From: Saccoglossus kowalevskii
Lineage: Eukaryota; Hemichordata; Enteropneusta; Harrimaniidae
DNA: 57,434 nt
Assembly: GCF_000003605.2 (NCBI RefSeq)
Contig: NW_003148769.1
Span: 918,122-975,555 of the forward strand
Direction: 5' to 3'
This document shows positions 24,742 to 37,329 of this stretch, piece after piece. A program made the translations under genes and the position numbers. The notes beneath the pieces were generated by a model. That model saw only the letters and a list, made by a program, of their open reading frames with translations, was not told the origin of the DNA and did not search any database. Every line of letters starts with the position of its first letter. Within the stretch, counting starts at the first letter, position 1.

Positions 24742-25932
24742 AAATTCATTTCTGTTATTAGCATACATTGTATTTTTATGGAAATTTTACTCTAGTCTCT
24801 GACGTCTTATGAATTTCATGTGAACGGCGTGCTTAGGCAGAACGTATCATGCTTGTAAACCGTTGAATGATAAATTATCTTTTGTCACTTCTCTCGTATC
24901 TCTTTTTACCTTTATATGTTGTATATCCATTGACTGAAAAATTGTTCATCTCGACAAATGTCACTATATGTTCAATAGATCCTTTATAATAATAAACTAG
25001 AAATGTTGATTTATCAGTGAACTGAACACATTTGATAAAAGGGAGTCAATTGTTCACTGCGTTATCACATACAATTGTTTTCCGTGACGCAAATTTACCA
25101 GTTATATGCATGGATGGGGATTTACTGTACTTTAAATAATAACATAAGTTGCACACAAGAAGTCTTTGTGTTTTGTTTTGAAAAGAAATCCAATGTGACA
25201 TTCTCTATGCCTATAATGCCTATATACATTTAGCTACAACAAAAAACACCACATCGTCCATTGCTTGTTTAAAAACAGGCAAATTACGTTTAAGAAGACA
25301 TATTGACGAAATCAACACTAAATAATCTCGTAGTCTTTATTGCGTCCATAATAATTCTCTTGTAATGAAGAAATCATTAGTTAAATGCCACAAACCTATG
25401 TAAAATCTGAGGTAAAGGCATTTTAAGCAGACTATTCTGCTCTAGTTATAATAATTATACTTTTCGCACATACCGAATAGCAATTATTCTGCATGCCAAA
25501 AAACTCAATTATCTGAATTAATACGCATACCGTAGAAAAAACAGGCAAAGTGAGAGAATCAATATTGTAAAACAATCTGCCCACACGTGGAGTAATCCCG
25601 TTACGATGTTTACATTAATGAAAAACCAGCCATAAATATTATTCTGCATTAGATTACTGCCAAGGTGTGTGTATTATATGACTTTCCACATATAAATATC
25701 AGACAAATTCATTTCGATTCATTCGCAGTTCCAACAACGTGTATCTCATCTTACATTTGACCTACATTATATGCAAGGATTTGAAATCGAGCTAGACAAA
25801 AACAAACATTTATTTTAACCCCCATAACGAAACATGCCAATATTGAGCGATCTATGTGTGTTTAGGGATTGACAAATGTGCGCATATTATACATACAGCG
25901 TACATATCAGAGACAAGGTTTCAACAGTATAG

Positions 25933-26541
25933 TAGTGGCGTTCATGCCCTTTAGCATGGGCTAAGAGGACAAACACATTAGCCCGTGCTAGAAAAAAGTG
26001 CGCGCACAGGCTAAGAAATACGTATTAAGTACGGATTAAATCTGGCCCGTTCTTAAGACCCGGTCCAGAACCTTAGTACGAGATAACGAATTGTGTGTGA
26101 ACTCTTAGCTTGGGCTAATCGCCCAAAATGACATTGTTTTCAATCTATCCATTTGGAATATTTACTATTATATTCATAACTATTCATTTCGGCATGCCAT
26201 TTCAGGCAGGACATTCAAAACGAGCACTCATAGAGATATTTTTCTCTGGAAAAATGAACTGATGATCAGATTCTTTGCTACTTCCTGTCATTCTGCATAT
26301 CTGAATTTGCTTTGGTATTGCTTTATAACCGTATAACTAACAAGTATACTTTCCTAGTTACTTTACTAGTTAAATTGTTAAAACCTTTTTGTATATTCTT
26401 AACAAGTTAGGACGTTCCTTAGCCCGTGCTAACTACTGTAAGTTTCCTCCCGTGCGCGGATGCATTTGGGTCTATCCAATATGCAAACATATGATAATAA
26501 CTTACATCTTAGCCCGTACTACGTGTAGTGTGAACACTACA
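25933..26541. mobile_element. Candidate TIR element with six TTAGCCC-type motifs
   Basis: The motif TTAGCCCRTGCTAA, or close variants, occurs six times in about 570 bp and in both orientations: near 25951, 25978, 26003, 26105, 26419 and 26509. The ends are loosely inverted. The left reads GTAGTGGCGTTCA followed by TAGCATGGGCTAAGA. The reverse-complemented right reads GTAGTGTTCACAC followed by TAGTACGGGCTAAGA. The interior is non-coding. The arrangement fits a small non-autonomous DNA transposon with subterminal repeats. Ends and target duplication are not certain. Confidence 0.55.
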
Positions 26542-27444
26542 AGTGTGTCCAGAAAGGTGTATATTCGAACTGACTAAATTAAACTATATGATATTATCGC
26601 ACCTTCAATCGTTAAACACATTCGAATGAAAGTTTCGGGAATTAAACATATTTAACTGATATACGCTTAATACTGACTGTTTTGCTGACAGTAATGGTGG
26701 CTCATATGACGTATCCTCTCAGCGGCCAATGTCGTGGAAGTTGCGTTCTCGAAATGCTTGAGGTGACGTTGCAAACAAATAAGCCTGGGAAGTTGATGAT
26801 GTATAAACATGAGCTATTTAACATAAATGTATGTCAATTCCTGCTGCCGAAAAAACTCAAGGTTCAATGGGGAATGTCACCGTCTAGCGTATCCCCGTCC
26901 TTACCATTAATTGCTATCGTAAAACATTCGATACTGGCCAATGAATATAACTGAGCTTAGATTGCCTTATCGTCAATCGTCAATCGGGATTGCAATTTCG
27001 GCTCAATGTAACGGAGATAATTGTCGAATATTTAAAGATGGTGTAATATAACTTGTTAGAAACTAAACACCAGATACGCAATGATAGAAACGTACGGTGT
27101 GATTGTCGTGTATTACGTAAATTCATGGTTCGGTAAGGGGATTTATCACCCATAAAAAGTGACTATCAGTTTGTATTGCATTTCATATAACCGCGAATGT
27201 GTTATTAGGGGGGTTGTGTCCTTGGGCAATATTTTATTACTGCAAATTCCTATGTTGTTTCTATACCGGAGTAAATAAAAATCTGTCTAGACAGTATGTT
27301 AGTTAGCTCATGTACGTATGTAATTAAGTTTGGCTTATTTATTTTCTCCAGGGTGAAAGTCGATTTCAATAATTATAGTCAAGGCACTGAAGTAATAACG
27401 TCCGTCAATTTTAGTGTAACTTGAAAAAAACTTATACAGCATTA

Positions 27445-27651
27445 TTATTTTTCTGCACGTTTGACTGCTAGACATAATAATATATCAGCAAGTACCGTTA
27501 CTATGTAACCAGCAAAAATTACGACAGTCTGATTCTTAACTTCAAACCATCCGTCTAGCCGATAATGTCTGCGTAGCTGGTATGTCGCCGATACTGTGAT
27601 TATGCTAACACCCATTCTACCTGGTGGATATCTACACACATAACAAATCAT
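27445..27651 (-). CDS. Possible terminal exon with one membrane segment (weak)
   Basis: A 68-codon - strand frame ends in TAA. It contains a polar stretch (TYQLRRHYRLDGWFEV) followed by a convincing hydrophobic helix (TVVIFAGYIVTVLADILLCL) and a short basic end (KRAEK), the look of a last transmembrane segment with a cytoplasmic tail. An acceptor-like ATCACAG lies inside the frame near 27597. No family is recognised. The length is within chance expectation. Confidence 0.17.
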   Translation of the reverse strand: MICYVCRYPPGRMGVSIITVSATYQLRRHYRLDGWFEVKNQTVVIFAGYIVTVLADILLCLAVKRAEK

Positions 27652-28333
27652 TGCAGATATTGTTCTTTCAGATGTTACGGTAATAAATATATTGACTAGA
27701 AATATCTAGCATCTGTTATCAAGCATGATATCAACGATTTTGTTATTTAAAGGTATTTAACCTATGTTACCTTTTAACAATGACTCGACTATGGTTACAC
27801 TCATCGTCTGATTCATTATGGCATTTCTAAACTTTCTAAAACTGTCATTGCAGCACGATACAATGTACCATGTACGCTAAAAATTGAGCGTTTAGCAAAA
27901 TGTTTCAATTAATATAGTGGCGGACACATCACAATGTGTAATGTATAAACAAACTTACTTAGAGACTACACGTTTCTGTGTTTATATAGCTGATACAACG
28001 AACATGTATGTGTCCATTACAGTTAGCACTCGTTACCAACAATCCACACATGAAGGGAATACTAATTATATGGTACACCGATCATTTGATGTGTGATTAC
28101 CTAAGGTTTTAACAGCCGACAAATCTAAATGTATATAATAATATAGTCTGTTTGGAATCATCCATCGGGGACACCAATGGAATCAAAATCGAACACACAC
28201 TTAATCGTTGCCCTTTGCATCAAAATCTCATTGTGGTCACTATGAACTAGGTTTTATGAATTCCATTTTGAGCTTACATACTGGGAATTTATACTCACTA
28301 TGGGCGACCTATATCGTGAGTAAATTGGTATGT

Positions 28334-28343
28334 CCCCCCCCCC
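28334..28343. repeat. C10 homopolymer before a GC-rich patch
   Basis: Ten C are followed by GGAGCTCCGCGGGTACCGC, an isolated GC-rich island in AT-rich DNA. The island happens to contain SacI, SacII and KpnI recognition words. Confidence 0.9.
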
Positions 28344-29088
28344 GGAGCTCCGCGGGTACCGCTGGTTTGATTTTGATCACCTCCCTAAAAAGTGTCATTC
28401 ATACAACGTAATATTGTCTACCGTACATTTCACATGAATCCAAAAGCTTGATATCACGATATTAAAACACGTGACGATAAAACAGAGCATTTATCATACC
28501 ACAATCGTATTTTAATTAAGTTTAGACAAATAATGTGTTCCGCATATTTTTTGTCCGTTCAGCATTCTGAAATCCGCAAAAAAAGCCTTATCCTTATTTT
28601 CCCTATTGTGAACACATTAGAATAATATTCGTAAATGACATATCTATTTTATTAGTGTTAAAATCATTAAGTCTGAGGTTCTACTCACGATGTAGAAACG
28701 GGGACACAAAGTGCATAAAGTGACACGGTAGTCGTCAATATGATCAGAAAATTAAAACAACATGTGTTCTAATACGTTCCCCATAATGAATACACAAATA
28801 AGGACATAAATAAAATGATACTTTTTGCTTAAAAGCAAGATATAGTACGAAGATTGTTGGAATGTACTAGAACGTGTTTGGCACATTTCTTTAAGCTTCA
28901 ATAAGTGATGTCTTGTATTGCTTTTTTTTATTAAAGAACAATTGCACATCATTAGCCTGGGTAATCAGTAGTTTTTACTTCAACAAATGTTTAATAGTTC
29001 AAGACATGACCATTACATCCCAGAGACTTCACAGTGTCATTAAAACCCCGTGCTATACATCAATGGAACATAGTCAACATTATGTGGT

Positions 29089-29122
29089 AAATGTGTCATA
29101 CAATTACAAATGTGTCATACAA
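29089..29122. repeat. 19-bp direct repeat, two copies
   Basis: AAATGTGTCATACAA occurs at 29089-29103 and 29108-29122, identical in both, with a short spacer. Confidence 0.8.
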
Positions 29123-29493
29123 ATTAATAAAGATATCACAGGTATTAACTATATATATACTATGAACGTAATTGAACTGAACCCACGCGCACGAACATCC
29201 AGCAAACGGTATTCACCAACTACCTGCATATTTGATTGGTGGCGCTGTCAACTGTAATGACGATGTTTTTGCCCAAATTCAAGCTAGAAAATAATTAGTC
29301 TGACATTTATCACCACAGCGATTTGGATTTCACATAAACATCAATTTATACTAGTCTATAGTTTGGTGAACGCAGCGCTGAACCACTTTCCGCCAGACTG
29401 AGCGTTTTGAGATGGGGCTTCAATGTGATTATTTGTCTCCGCTTGGCAAATCTCCAAAACGTAAGACTGAAATACTAAGCTAAAAACTGAGAT

Positions 29494-29727
29494 ACGAAAT
29501 ACGATATAAAAACCACGTCGTTGTTTAATTTGTTTTTTAAACGAACTTTCGTATTTCGTTATAACGAGGCAGTTATTTTTTTCCTAAAACGACAATCAGT
29601 TTTCTGTTCAAAAGTACTGATTTGGGTTTTTGGTCGAAGCATATCGGACAACGGGGAAGAGGAAAGCGGGTTTTGATTCGAATCAAAACTATTCGATGTA
29701 TAATGATAATGTATGGTGTACATTATC
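29494..29727. repeat. Cluster of perfect inverted repeats
   Basis: ACGAAATACGA (29494-29504) pairs with TCGTATTTCGT (29549-29559). GTTTTGATTCGAATCAAAAC (29670-29689) is a perfect 20-bp palindrome. GATAATGTA (29705-29713) pairs with TACATTATC (29719-29727) across five bases. A CGTTATAACG palindrome lies at about 29557-29566. No gene, RNA or transposon end explains the cluster. Confidence 0.75.
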
Positions 29728-32700
29728 TTTCAGGGGAATGGAACACACCAAACAACGCCCAATCTACTTAAAATAATATTGTGGTCATAAGCTGTATTTT
29801 ATACTATGTACTTTGCCGACTTTTTTACATCTTACCAATCAGTTATTTGTATTTAAACGGAATACGATCGACAAAAACCGATAAACAACACGAATGTGCA
29901 CGTTAAAAGGCCTATCACATCGAACTGTCGAATGGGCGAGCATTTTAATTCGCTAGAACAAGCTTTTGTGTATTCCTCAAAAGTGGTCTGTCTTGAACGA
30001 CCCCAGCGTGAAGTATCCGTAAAAGACAGCGTGGGATGCTGTTGAGGTACGGTGTCATTCGTCTGACACTGCATGACGTTAAATGACCCGAGGGCCCAGG
30101 AAAAAACAAACTGAAAAGTAATAGATTACAGTAAGAGATCACAGTTACAGACATCAACAGAAGTGGGTCGACCATTCATTTATATCTCCTGTATTTAATA
30201 TGCTGAAAGTTGAATATACTTAATTGAAATATCGGTAGGTGACATTTCCTTTTCTATTTAGACTTATACGGAGAGATTTTAAATTCGATCTTCGGTCTAT
30301 TTCGTCCTACATTGTGGCACGACTAGGATAACTGGTAAATTGTGTGATATTTCTGTCCAATGTTTATTCATGAGATACCTTATCCCTATAACGTATATCT
30401 AATACGGACATCAGAGTTTTACACTGTTCCATGATTCCTTCGTGTATTATCAGATACGCAGCGTATTCATGATAAACTGTCGGAGAAACATCACATTTTT
30501 TGATATAACATAACACTAAAAAAATAACCAAGGACAAGACAATGTTGTTTGTCAGGTATCTTATCTCACGTTGGTCATTTGCTTGGTAATTATTCGTCTT
30601 GAATCGTGAAACAACATTATTCATGTATTATTCGTAACATCTGTCTCGGTAAAATTCCCCATCACATTAATACCCTTGTTTTATTTGGTCATGACCAACT
30701 GAGTCAGACATCACCTCAATGTGCCATAATAACGTTTGGCTGAGTAAATATTAGATGCTCGGTCGTCTTTTTGCATAAAATATCATTTTGTGATCCATGT
30801 TGTTTTCCCCGTGCTGGTACAACAGTGTGTTGTATATTATGTGTATGTTATGTACTGTCGCTATGCAACCGTGCGTATTGCATTTAACAACATTGGCACA
30901 CGCATAATGACCATGGCAGCTCTCATTGGTTATGGTTTTGTGCACAATATTTCTTGTTATTGTTATAGGTAGAATAACTGTCACACGGGAACTATTTTTG
31001 AACAATTGAAGTGATATTAAAGTAGAACAGTAAGCGACTAACACAACAGGTCATGTTAAAAAACCAACACAAATCACTCGGTAACAACAGCACAACACAT
31101 TTTACCCATCAGATTCCAACGGATCTCACTACTTTCTGATTCTGTCAACATTTGACATTTTTTTCCCATGCCTTGGGAATTATGTAAAAAAATGATTTTG
31201 GAATGTCTTAATTGAATTTACAAATTTACTAAAACTAAAATTGACATATGGGAAAGAAAGGGTGTAACGCTTACATATATATTAAATCGCCGGTCAAATA
31301 TGATTTTTTTAATGACTTGATCATGTAATACAATATAATTATAAGTCGTTTGTCCGTTCTTATATATTTCTGTAATTTGATTTGATACATTTTTTAAGAA
31401 GTAATGCACTAACACCGAACTCATTGATATAGAAATATTACTTTCAGATGACCGATTGAAGTGTAAAATCACATTCGTATATTTTTTTAATGATTCATTC
31501 ATAGCATGTGAGAACATAATAATATTTGTTTTAAGAAAAATACATATTTAGACCTAAAATTTCATATTTCTGAATGATCGTACCATGATGCATTACATGT
31601 ACACTCTCATTTAATATGCATGGTTAATTTCCAGTGAAGCGTGTACTAACCTGGTGTGCATTGACCTGAATCGCTCACGTGCTTTGAAGATGACAGATCG
31701 ATTGTATGCTACTATGCGTTTAATTGGATCTTATGACGTGTCGCCAACCACCAATAAATAACGCATCCTAGCATAGACTGTAAAAAAAGATAGACCAGTA
31801 ACTACTCGGGCATTTATTTTGGTTGTAATACTTAATGCAAATACCAGTGTAAATGAGCCTGATTATAAATTCAGTCTGACTGACTACCTGTCCCAAATAA
31901 GATCTAAAGCAAGTGAAAGCAAACTGAGTTTCATGAAAGTAATGAGTTGACATCAGTAGGAAATTGTTCACACACTTACATATTTCGTACTAGTCCGTAG
32001 AGAACCATATTATGGGATTTCAGTGTCAAATATAAATTATTATATGTATTCTGTAGTTTGACCGAAAGCTGTTTTCATGCAATATTTTATTTATTTAGCG
32101 GGAGACGAAATAAAGAAAAATATAATACAGTTCAAGACTATCTGCTCCGATCCCGTGATGTGCGTGATGTTCTATTGTTTTCAGAAGCTAATCCAATTAT
32201 GAATCTACTGTTTCTAGGCAGATTTGCACAAAACTGACACTGATTTAACCAAAGTTGCATTTCTTTCTTCAACGCAGTCTATGATGAATGTGTTATTTGT
32301 ATTAGACGAATAGTATTAGAATGAAATGTTTGTTTTCCTGACATTTAAAGATCTGACATCTTACATATGACCTTACTCTAACATTAAATCTTAGCTTTAA
32401 TCTAGGGCTTGTAAAATATCCCCAGCATTAAATGCATTTCAGTCCGCTGGAGTTGTTGTACCTAGAGTGTAAGTATCATCCCCGGCTTTACGACGGGCTA
32501 GTTTGTACTCTCTGATGCGCCGATCATTAGAAAACACCTGCAAGGTTCTGCACTGATTAGAAATGTTGTAGTCCAGCGGATACGGTAATTTCGAAATGGG
32601 TTCACAGGTTTCTATATGTCAACCCCGGATAATTAAATGGCATGCCTTCGGCGCCCGCACACGAGAGTGTTTTTGTCAATTTTGTGTGTCTCAGCCCGGG

Positions 32701-33018
32701 GCGCTTGTGTCAGTACCTTGTCCAATGCCACCACTGAATCATTTCAACAAGATCGGCAAAATTTAAAAATAAATATCCTTTCACACTTCTTCTATAGGCT
32801 TTCTCAAAAGTTATTTCGAGGTGCATTTTGTACGTTAGACACTAAATGTGTAGACCCTGTTACTTGATCCCCGCTAGATCGAACAGAAGCGCTGTATTGA
32901 AGTTACAAGAACACGATTGAATTGTGCCGAATTGATTGATTCATTAAACATATCATCATGATACCGCATAATTTAATTACCACCTTGTTCTGACTTTATT
33001 CGCATTGGCGAATACATT
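29728..33018. other. AT-rich sequence, no gene seen
   Basis: Open frames up to 99 codons (31218-31517, - strand) occur, but they are AT-driven. A short inverted pair, TCCGCTGGA/TCCAGCGGA, occurs near 32450 and 32573. No domain or mobile-element hallmark was seen. Confidence 0.5.
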
Positions 33019-33294
33019 TTGTTATTATACATCTGTCACCGTAACGCCATAAGTTACAGCTTGCCGAAATGTTGCTGCATTGCTCTGGGTATTTCCATCC
33101 TGCCATATTTGGAAACGCGAATCCCAAATAAGAAACGATTACGCGCATAAGCGTTCTCGAATAAAGAAAAACATGGCTGCCCCCAGGGTTTGACCGGACT
33201 TCACACAAAAAAAGTTCGCTGATTCTGTTCCAAACATTTTGGATTTCGGCATTCCAAGGATGTGTCTTTGGAAGGAAGAGATGTATAATAATAA
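33019..33294. mobile_element. MITE-like repeat, copy B
   Basis: This is the second copy of the family at 24342, in the same orientation. It begins TTGTTATTATACATC and ends GATGTATAATAATAA (33280-33294), so the TIRs differ at one base. It shares the internal blocks CACCGTAACGCCATAAGTTA, CAGGGTTTGACCGGACT and GGTTATTACGAGGATA just outside. By eye the copies differ at many positions and by small indels, so neither is recent. Confidence 0.75.
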
Positions 33295-33385
33295 GGTTAT
33301 TACGAGGATACCTCAAAGTATGTACTCAGACAGTACGTCATCGCACCGACCTCGGTGCGCGTCGGTCGATACTGCCGCTGTACTG
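33295..33385. repeat. Module adjoining copy B, with hairpin
   Basis: It continues the similarity to copy A's neighbour: GGTTATTACGAGGATA, CTCAGACAGTACG, GCGCGTCGGTC, CCGCTGTA. It adds a near-palindromic GCACCGACCTCGGTGC. The closing inverted arm seen in copy A is missing. Confidence 0.65.
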
Positions 33386-36236
33386 TATTATTTCCCTGGT
33401 TATATACGCACATGTGATATTATATGTATCAGTTGCTGGTAAAATTAAAGACGTTTGTGAATCAGATTCAAATAGATTGTATTTCATGAAAATGTCCGTG
33501 TCATTGCGTTGTAGTGAAAGTAATTTCGATAAAGCAAGGTATTACAATTAAACAAATATGACTGGAACTAACGAAACAACAATAACACAAGTAGTCACTC
33601 ATAATACGAGTGGAATAAAGCCTTTTCTCACTTCGAGTACATTTAACTGAGGAAAAACACTTTCATATCCACTAATTAAATCATCGCTAACGAAATTAAA
33701 CTTTACTCTGCTGTCTACTTAAATAGTCATCCATTGGTAATTTTGTGAATAAATTTTTAAATGTTTCTGAATGAAATAAAACTATCGTCACGGTGTGATA
33801 CGGACATCACTAATATATACACACTGGGTGTCCACAAGTTGCTTATATGATGAAAAAACAGGCATATACAAAAGTTAAAAATCTTTTTATAACAAGTACG
33901 ATAGGCAGACATACTTGTTACCTAATCGAATAAATATATTATAACGGCATACGGGTTTTTTGTTCTGAATTACAAAATTAACAGTGATTGTATTCCCTAT
34001 GTTGCGATATTTTTCACTCAAGTCCCAGAATTGTTTTATTGTGTTAAGTGTGTCAATTTCACAATGTTAATACAGAGAATAATGTCCTCAATACAGCTTA
34101 ACTTAAGGGACATATAAAATAATTGAAAATGTTGTACTCTATGTCATGCCAAAATATAAACATTAGTATAATATGCTATATTGCTCTACTTGCCTCAACG
34201 AAACACAATTTATGTATGACGGCTAAAAACAAATTTGTTAAGGTATTATCAATTTCTTCTAATTACAACGTACATACAGTTTATGTATGTTTCATTTGCT
34301 TTACGGCCTCACCAGGTCTCGTGATCGACTTGTATTACACCGACTGCAAAATTCCCTGTTTCCTGTTAATGTTTTCCAATTTTGGTGAATTTAATTTCTG
34401 CAATCTGTCGCTATTTCATCAATTTTGCACAGTAACTCCCATTCATGACGATAAATAATTGTTTACGTCAGGCTCAATTCTGACATCATATTGACATTAT
34501 TTGTTACGTTGTAAGGTATAATATAACGAATGGGGGGGGGGGGTTCATTTGCACAAATAAACATCCGATATTACTTTCGACATACCTGCCTTTCGGTTTA
34601 TCGCACCTATAGTTCACAATACAAAATAGATTGCGTATATTTTACCAGTCACTGCTCTCTGAACCGAACCGTGATGGTGAGACTAAGACTTAATTGACTT
34701 ACTTCTGCTATGTATCCATGGCAACCACCCTATAATGTTACATTCAATACACCAAACACGCAATCAATCACCTTCAGTTAATTGCACACATATTATCAAA
34801 TACCGATCTCGTGATAAAGTGGAATTATCCAATTATAACACATGGCTTATTTCATACAAGGAAATCGCAACGTACATCGAGCATGTAGCATCTCCTCTCC
34901 AGAGATTGTACGAAGCTTAGTCTTCAGAAGATGAACTTTGTGTAAAAACCGCAAGTAGTTATTATTTGAGGTACGCGTCGATGACAATATTAACGTGTGC
35001 GACGTGTTGTTCTGTTGCATATTATGAAATATATACATACTTATTTGGCCATCGGTTTTCATTTTGATATTCGAATTCCATTATAAATATTGCACTTGCG
35101 TAGCTTCGTGCGTCTTACTAAGCGATTAGCTTTTTCCTATTACGCAATAAACCTATATCGAACACGGCGCAAATAAGGCAAACGACACACGCAATATATT
35201 AGTCGATATTTGAAGAAATTAAAATAAGAATACACATTATGGAATTAATCTCGTGTTCGCAATAAAAGAAATAAGTTTGATGGTGTTTTAATGGGCATTG
35301 TTAACAATGAAAGAATGTTGGTTATAGCTGTAATCTGAATAATCGTGAGTCAATTGGCTGGTGCGTATTTAACGAACGTTTGGCTAGGAGATGTGATTAT
35401 GTTTGTAGCGATGGCTCTTTCTCATAATCCCAGTTTTCCGGACCGTGTAGTATCCCGAAAGTAGCAACCACGCTGACCTAGAATACCGTGAACAAACACG
35501 CGTGTTCTACATCACACGATAGAATCAAATGCATGATTAATAAGGTGTTATTTTTATTGTTATGTTTACGAAGTTATAGTATATATAACTTAAAATGCTG
35601 GTCACGTTTTCGCAAATGCCATGTAGAATAGCATTCCCATTATCTGATCCATTCGTCGATGTTATTACATCTAGTGTGTTTTACTGTTCGTACATCAGCA
35701 TCGATGCTTACACGATTCAATTCAGGGTATTGTGCTATTATATGTGTTATTTGGTTACGAGAATTGTCTGGATTACAGACGCATACATTTGTAACAGAGC
35801 GATAAAGATTTGTCGAAATTGTGGAATTCTTTCATTTGTAATTTTATTATATTATTTAATTATATAGAGTGAATTGTAGATTATTATAATGTTAATACCT
35901 CAGCAATCTTTACAACATGTGTTTATACTCGACAAAAATAAACATAACTTCACCTAATATAAAACAGCAAAGTGACCGTAATCTACGCCTTTTTTCCGTG
36001 TTAGTGAATAAACCCCGTTAGTGTAAATACATAAAATAAAATTAATTTAAATCGTAAATACACTAGTAATTGACTAGTGTGCACGGAAAATTATTCTCTC
36101 GGGCGTTGACATAGCAACTATAATGTTATATCGTAAATTGCAACCGTTACTTACTACAACATGATTGGTGATTAAAATGTCATCTTAAATCTGTCGCGAT
36201 TGAAGCTACCTCTAAACTGCTTTATCACCCCCATAG
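33386..36236. other. AT-rich sequence, no gene seen
   Basis: There is a G12 run at 34532-34543. Frames at 34123-34458 and 35595-35867 are hydrophobic and AT-driven, without recognisable motifs. Confidence 0.5.
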
Positions 36237-36348
36237 CGCCAGGTGTACGCTGGGAATGAATTGGGTCTACAACACAGATCGGCTGTCACGCAATCTTCGT
36301 CAAGATACATCGGCGCATTTACCGGGTGAAAGTTCAAAGTTTAAACAG
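36237..36348 (+). CDS. Candidate exon, unknown product
   Basis: The interval is richer in GC than its surroundings. It follows TTTATCACCCCCATAG and ends in AAACAG|GTACGT, a strong donor. The open frame includes an ATG at 36256, from which 31 codons run exactly to the donor in phase 0. It begins MNWVYNTDRLSRNLRQDTSA and ends ESSKFKQ, and the frame is also open upstream of the ATG. Composition is polar and varied, unlike the AT-driven frames around it. It could be a first coding exon (ATG used) or an internal one (acceptor used). No family is recognised. The next in-phase exon could not be found, so the call stays tentative. Confidence 0.25.
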
Positions 36349-37078
36349 GTACGTGTATGTGCTAGCTAAAATAAGGTTTCATCTCATGTTATGTGTACGC
36401 CATATCCCATGTTGCTGTTGTCCATAACACAGAACCTTAATTATAATCTAATTTGGGAATACTATTTTCTAACACGGAATGTGACGTGAGAAACCTTCGA
36501 TGGTACACTGCAATAGAGTGTAATGTATATAAGTTAATATACATATTAATGAAATTTTACAATCTCAATAACATAGAATCGCAATATCTGAGACCGGGAG
36601 TAATTAGGCATCGAAGTAATACGAGTAACTCAAAATTGTGTATCAGTCACCAAGGCAGGCATTTTTTACCAGCAACGACAGAAAAGGTAGCAGTCCTACA
36701 AGATTGATGTATGTACCAAGAGACCTAGACAACGTCCACAGCGTTTTGGATGTTGGAATGTCTGTGGTAATCGTTTCCTTATAGGTCTATTAAAGCGGGA
36801 ATCTAATGCGCCAAATACCCATAAACGTATACTGTTTTGCATAAATAGCGCGTTCTTTGTTTTACGATTTATTTATCAGCTTTTGATGAAATAACTGCGT
36901 TCAACCTCATAATTGTAGCAAACCATAATACCAACAACAAACTGATTGTATAAAACATATACACTAACTTTACACAACTTGAGTCACAGCGGTACACGTA
37001 TGCTATATTTATTGTTATGAAGTAGCAACTATATATATTTCTAAAAGTATGCTTTCAAAAGTAATACTGTGAGAAAGC
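36349..37078. other. AT-rich sequence, no gene seen
   Basis: An 84-codon frame at 36453-36707 shows no recognisable domain. No target-site duplication partner for the LTR element was seen here. Confidence 0.5.
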
Positions 37079-37262
37079 TGTAATGTAATGAGTTTGCCCG
37101 TGTGCATTGAATGCTGGGTATAACCTCGCTGTGGCTGCTGTGAGTTCAGTAAATATATATATTCCCTCTAAACACAGATTTAGTTATGATTTGAGTCTTA
37201 TAATTTATAGTATTAAGAGTGACGACCAGTGATATTACAGAGCCTAAGAGTCATATGTTACA
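37079..37262 (+). repeat. 5' LTR
   Basis: It starts TGTAATG and ends GTTACA. It shares ATAACCTCGYTGTRGYTGYT, ATTTGAGTC and flanking sequence with the 3' LTR, with many differences. Its AATATATATATA stretch could have been the promoter. Confidence 0.75.
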
Positions 37263-37263
37263 C

Positions 37264-37276
37264 TGGCAACGAGGAT
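37264..37276 (+). other. Primer-binding site
   Basis: TGGCAACGAGGAT lies directly after the 5' LTR, where the tRNA primer would anneal. The word resembles the TGGCGACGAGGAT found at this place in many invertebrate gypsy elements. The matching tRNA was not determined. Confidence 0.6.
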
Positions 37277-37329
37277 ATTCTACCAATAAATAGTGATATA
37301 AATATGAGAAAAAAACACTATACACAGTT

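Larger units (their letters stand above)
26542..29088. other. AT-rich sequence, no firm gene
   Basis: The stretch holds the weak - strand candidate at 27445-27651 and a C10 run at 28334-28343. A + strand frame at 27352-27424 follows a good acceptor (TTTATTTTCTCCAG) and ends in TGA after VKVDFNNYSQGTEVITSVNF. That frame converges head-on with the - strand candidate, so at most one is likely to be real. Confidence 0.4.

Noticed and set aside
31218-31517. 99-codon - strand frame rich in N, S and I
   Set aside because: Length and composition match random AT-rich DNA, and no family is recognised.
32450-32585. TCCGCTGGA/TCCAGCGGA inverted pair as a TIR element
   Set aside because: Only nine to ten bases match and no target duplication or further copies are visible in the window.
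33239-33442. Frames within repeat copy B (also 32996-33316 on the - strand)
   Set aside because: The same region in copy A does not keep the frames open, so they are shadows of a non-coding repeat.
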